Source: Ovis canadensis | Taxonomy: Eukaryota > Chordata > Mammalia > Artiodactyla > Bovidae | Length of the DNA stretch: 64,000 nucleotides | Assembly (NCBI RefSeq): GCF_042477335.2 | Contig: NC_091727.1 | Location: forward strand, 126,759,501 to 126,823,500 | Reading direction: 5' to 3' | Part shown: positions 61,193-64,000 of the stretch, piece after piece | How positions within the stretch are numbered: position 1 is the stretch's first letter | Layout of the letters: each line of letters starts with the position of its first letter | Made by a program: the position numbers and the translations under genes | The notes under the pieces: generated by a model | What the model was told of the DNA's origin: nothing | Seen by the model: only the letters and a program-made list of their open reading frames with translations | The model's database searches: none

Positions 61193-61351
61193 GACCAAGG
61201 ATGAGATGGCTGGATGGCATCATGGACTAGACGGACGTGAGTCTGAGTGAACTCCGGGAGATGGTAATGGACAGGGAGGCCTGGCGTGCTGTGATTCACG
61301 GGGTCGCAAAGAGTCGGATACGACTGAGCGACTGAACTGAATTGAACTGAA
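61193..61351 (+). mobile_element. BovB LINE 3' tail
   Basis: accaaggatgagatggctgg through 'cgaaagagtcgg'-like sequence to (ctgaa)n. About 160 bases, 200 bases after the exon 4 donor, with no clear target duplication. Confidence 0.88.
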
Positions 61352-62352
61352 CAGGTTTTCATTGGGCTTTTAATCATTTGAAGGTGCCTATCAATTGAGG
61401 GAAGGGAATTTTGGCCCAGAGATTTTTCTGTGATAAACAGCCTCTTCCTGCCATGGGCAGCAGACACCAGGAGAGTTGTAGCATGAAGGCACGTGTCCTA
61501 CGCAATTGCATTTGAGCATAACTTCTAATTGAGGAGGGGCTGTTCATAAATCAAAGGAGCTGAACCAATGAGGTTTATGTCAGTATAAAGCTGCTTTCTG
61601 GCTGAATGGTCACCTCCTCCAGATTGTACAGTTATTATGTGTATATTATTCAGAGCAGCGCTAAGGAGACAGCAGGCAGATACTTTTTCACAAGGCTATT
61701 AGGACATCTACCTTCCTGGTTGGCAGCTAGGGTGTTTGTCTGAAGCAGGGGCTCTCTCAGTGATACTTTGTTCATATCTGACTGACACCAGGCTCCCACA
61801 CCAGAGGAGTGCAAGCATGGAATGATTCAGAAAATGCCTGTGGGCCCGCCAGCAGTCCTAAGGAAAGCTAAGTGATTGTTTTAGCACCTGGGCAGTAGAA
61901 GCTTTGTAGTCCTATAAGTTGACTGTTTCCCTCAAGGACAGAGTTGGGGTCCATGGGTGGACTTTGAGGGGTTAGTAAACCTTTTTAAATTGTTGGCAGT
62001 TTTTGGTGTAACAGTGTATATGTGTAAATTCCTTTAGAGAAGATACATAGCTTTATAGGTATTCGTAAAGGAGTGTACATAACCATAAAAACATGAAGAA
62101 CCATTAGTCTCCATCATACATGGTGTTTTTTTTCAAGTAGTGAGGAACTTCCAGAACTTAGAAGAGAGAAACGAAAAGTGTCAGGGCAGAAATGGTATGA
62201 CTGAGGCCAGGAATGAGGTTCAGTGACAACTCAGTTAACTGAAATGTTACAGGAACAGAAATTTTGTTGAATGGAGACCCTTTTCGTCCAATGGAGACCC
62301 AAACCCTTTTTGTCACCACTTTTATAACGTATGCTTTCTTACCTTGATAAAT

Positions 62353-62573
62353 GGGCTTCCACAGTGGCTCAGCGGTAAAGAATCCACCTGCAGTGCAGGA
62401 ATCACAAGAGATATGGGTTCAATCCCTGGGTCGGGAAGATCCCCTGGAGGAGGGCATGGAAACCCACTCCAGTATTCTTGCCTGGAGAATCCCATGGACA
62501 GAGGAACCTAGCGGGCTACAGTCCATGGGGTCTCAAAGAACTGGACATGACTGAAGCAACTTAGCATGCATGC
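62353..62573 (+). repeat. Bov-tA SINE with 12-bp target-site duplication
   Basis: gggcttccacagtggctcag to acttagcatgcatgc. The perfect duplicated target accttgataaat lies at 62341-62352 and 62574-62585. Confidence 0.96.
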
Positions 62574-62787
62574 ACCTTGATAAATACACTCTGATGAACA
62601 TCTGGGATTCTTTCTAGATGTCAGAAGATCATGCCGTGTCACAGGTTTATTATTCTTAGTATTGGTTGCAGTAGTATATGCTTAAATATATGAGAGACTG
62701 ACTTGGCATGTGATCAATCTTAAAGTTATTCTTGAAATAAATCCCTAAGAAAGGTTTACTATTTTTGCATGTGTTTATTTGCTTCTT

Positions 62788-62998
62788 GGGCTTCCCTGTT
62801 AGCTCTGTGGTAAAGAATCTGCCTGCAATGCTAGAGACCTGAGTTCAATTCCTGAGTCAGGAAGATCCCCCAAAGAAGGAAATGGCAACCCACACCAGTA
62901 TTCTTGCCTGAGAAATCCCATGGACAAAGGAACCTGGTGGGCTACAGTCCATGGGGTTGTAAAGAGTTGGGCATGACTTACAACTGAACAACAACAAC
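62788..62998 (+). repeat. Bov-tA SINE
   Basis: gggcttccctgttagctctg to an acaacaacaac tail. The flanks atttgcttctt and atttgctgctt form an imperfect target duplication. Confidence 0.92.
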
Positions 62999-63439
62999 AT
63001 TTGCTGCTTCTGTTTAAACTGGATTACAAGGGTATAGCATGGGAGGATTCTTTTTTTTTCATCTGCCAGGTTGCCTGTCAAATAGCCTTATAAAATCTTA
63101 CCTCAGAAGTGTCTAAAAGTGGTCTAATGTCATAGGAATTGATCTAAATGGCTGTGGAGAAATTATTCTTCCCTAGGAAGGAAATTGGGGCAGGGCCCAG
63201 ACACAGAGCATAGAGTGGAAGTTCACAGAATGGAAGATGGCTGTCCTCTACCCCAACTGCATAAATGGAAGCAAGTCCTAAGAAAAAGGGAAAGTATAAG
63301 CTAGCAGTTCTTTTAAGAGAAAAAGAAAGTATTAAAAGAATTAAGATCATAAGTCCCAGAAATGAGAAAATGGAGAGAAATAAACATCATCATCTTTAAG
63401 ACTTAAAAGATAGAAACAGCTGTTCATTTTCTTTGGCTT

Positions 63440-64000
63440 CTTGTTCTTACAGGTCACATCCTTGTGAGTTCATTTTTCTTTCTAACTGTAACCTTTAACA
63501 GTTCTTTCTGTAGGTAGTGGTCCTAAAATTCCCTAATCCTTATATGCAAAAATGTCTTTATTTTGCCCTCATTCTTGAGTGATAATTTGGCTGGGTATAA
63601 AATTATAGATTCATGTTTATTTTCCCTCAGCCCTTTGAAGATATTAATAAATAGTTTCATGACTTCTTTGTTTGTGGATAAGAAGTCTGCTTTGATTATA
63701 ATTCTTCTATACATAATCTGTCTTCTTCTAGCTGTTAAGATTTTCTCTTTTTCCTTTGATGCAAACAAGGAGGTATTTTGATGTCTGACTTATTTTTATT
63801 TAGCCTGCTTAGCACATGATTTTTTCCAGCCAATGGACTCACATTTTTCTTCAATTTCAAGTCATTATTTTTATGAAAACAATATTTTCTCCTATTTTTT
63901 CTCATTCTTAGCCTTGTCTTTGGTGTATGTCATTGCATTTCATTTAATTTAAGCTCTGTGTCTCTTAATGTCTCCTTTATTTTTCCCCCTAATGATATAT
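63440..64000 (-). mobile_element. L1/HAL1 ORF1 remnant, antisense
   Basis: The minus strand at 63523-63768 encodes an 81-residue frame resembling the C-terminal part of L1-type ORF1: KEKILTARRRQIMYRRI, then YPAKLSLKNEGKIKTF. The + strand phrase 'tttggctgggtataaaatta' is common in old HAL1/L1M copies. Continues past the window edge. Confidence 0.75.

Larger units (their letters stand above)
60991..64000 (+). other. CHRDL1: CHRDL1 intron 4 (continues past the window)
   Basis: Begins gtaaac. Holds a BovB tail, two Bov-tA SINEs and an antisense L1/HAL1 fragment. 61352-62340 and 62999-63440 are otherwise unique, without recognisable features. Confidence 0.8.

Overview
This window is vertebrate nuclear DNA from a ruminant, most likely a bovid (cattle, sheep or goat type). 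The evidence is the repeat content: many BovB (RTE-type) LINEs, many Bov-tA and BOV-A/BOV-A2 SINEs, CHR-type SINEs shared by cetaceans, hippos and ruminants, and ruminant-style L1s. All of these lie among older mammalian repeats (MIR, MER5A, L1M/HAL1). There are no bacterial operons, rRNA genes, CRISPR arrays or prokaryotic signals.

The one host gene I can support is the 5' part of CHRDL1 (chordin-like 1, a secreted BMP antagonist) on the + strand. A CpG island at about 10.69-11.67 kb marks its promoter and non-coding exon 1. Exon 2 (15221-15378) carries the start codon and signal peptide. Exon 3 (58225-58337) and exon 4 (60897-60990) together encode the first von Willebrand factor C (VWC) domain, with all ten cysteines present. 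Reading phase is continuous across the three coding exons: 35 codons plus 1 nt, then 2 nt plus 37 codons, then 31 codons plus 1 nt. The rest of the gene (further VWC domains and the C-terminus) lies beyond the right edge. CHRDL1 is X-linked in placental mammals, so this is probably an X-chromosome segment.

Layout: 1-10.69 kb is intergenic upstream DNA with L1, BovB and SINE insertions. 10.69-15.22 kb is the CpG island, exon 1 and a repeat-poor intron 1. 15.38-58.22 kb is a 42.8 kb intron 2 that is largely transposon. Intron 2 holds a SINE cluster (20.2-22.5 kb), an inverted pair and nest of BovB elements (22.8-29.1 kb), a 5'-inverted L1 (29.5-30.5 kb), an old L1 carrying nested insertions (37-45 kb), a CHR SINE split by a BovB (45.0-46.9 kb), an antisense L1 (46.9-50 kb) and a near-full-length sense L1 with nested BOV-A2 and BovB (51.05-57.9 kb). 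58.3-64 kb holds intron 3, exon 4 and part of intron 4, with MER5A, MIR, SINEs and an antisense L1/HAL1 ORF1 remnant.

All long open reading frames outside CHRDL1 are reverse transcriptase or ORF1 remnants of LINEs, or chance frames. I found no evidence for a new multigene system. The most interesting points are the nested and inverted BovB structure with shared defects, the insertion close to the exon 2 splice acceptor, and the repeated in-frame methionines at the CHRDL1 N-terminus.
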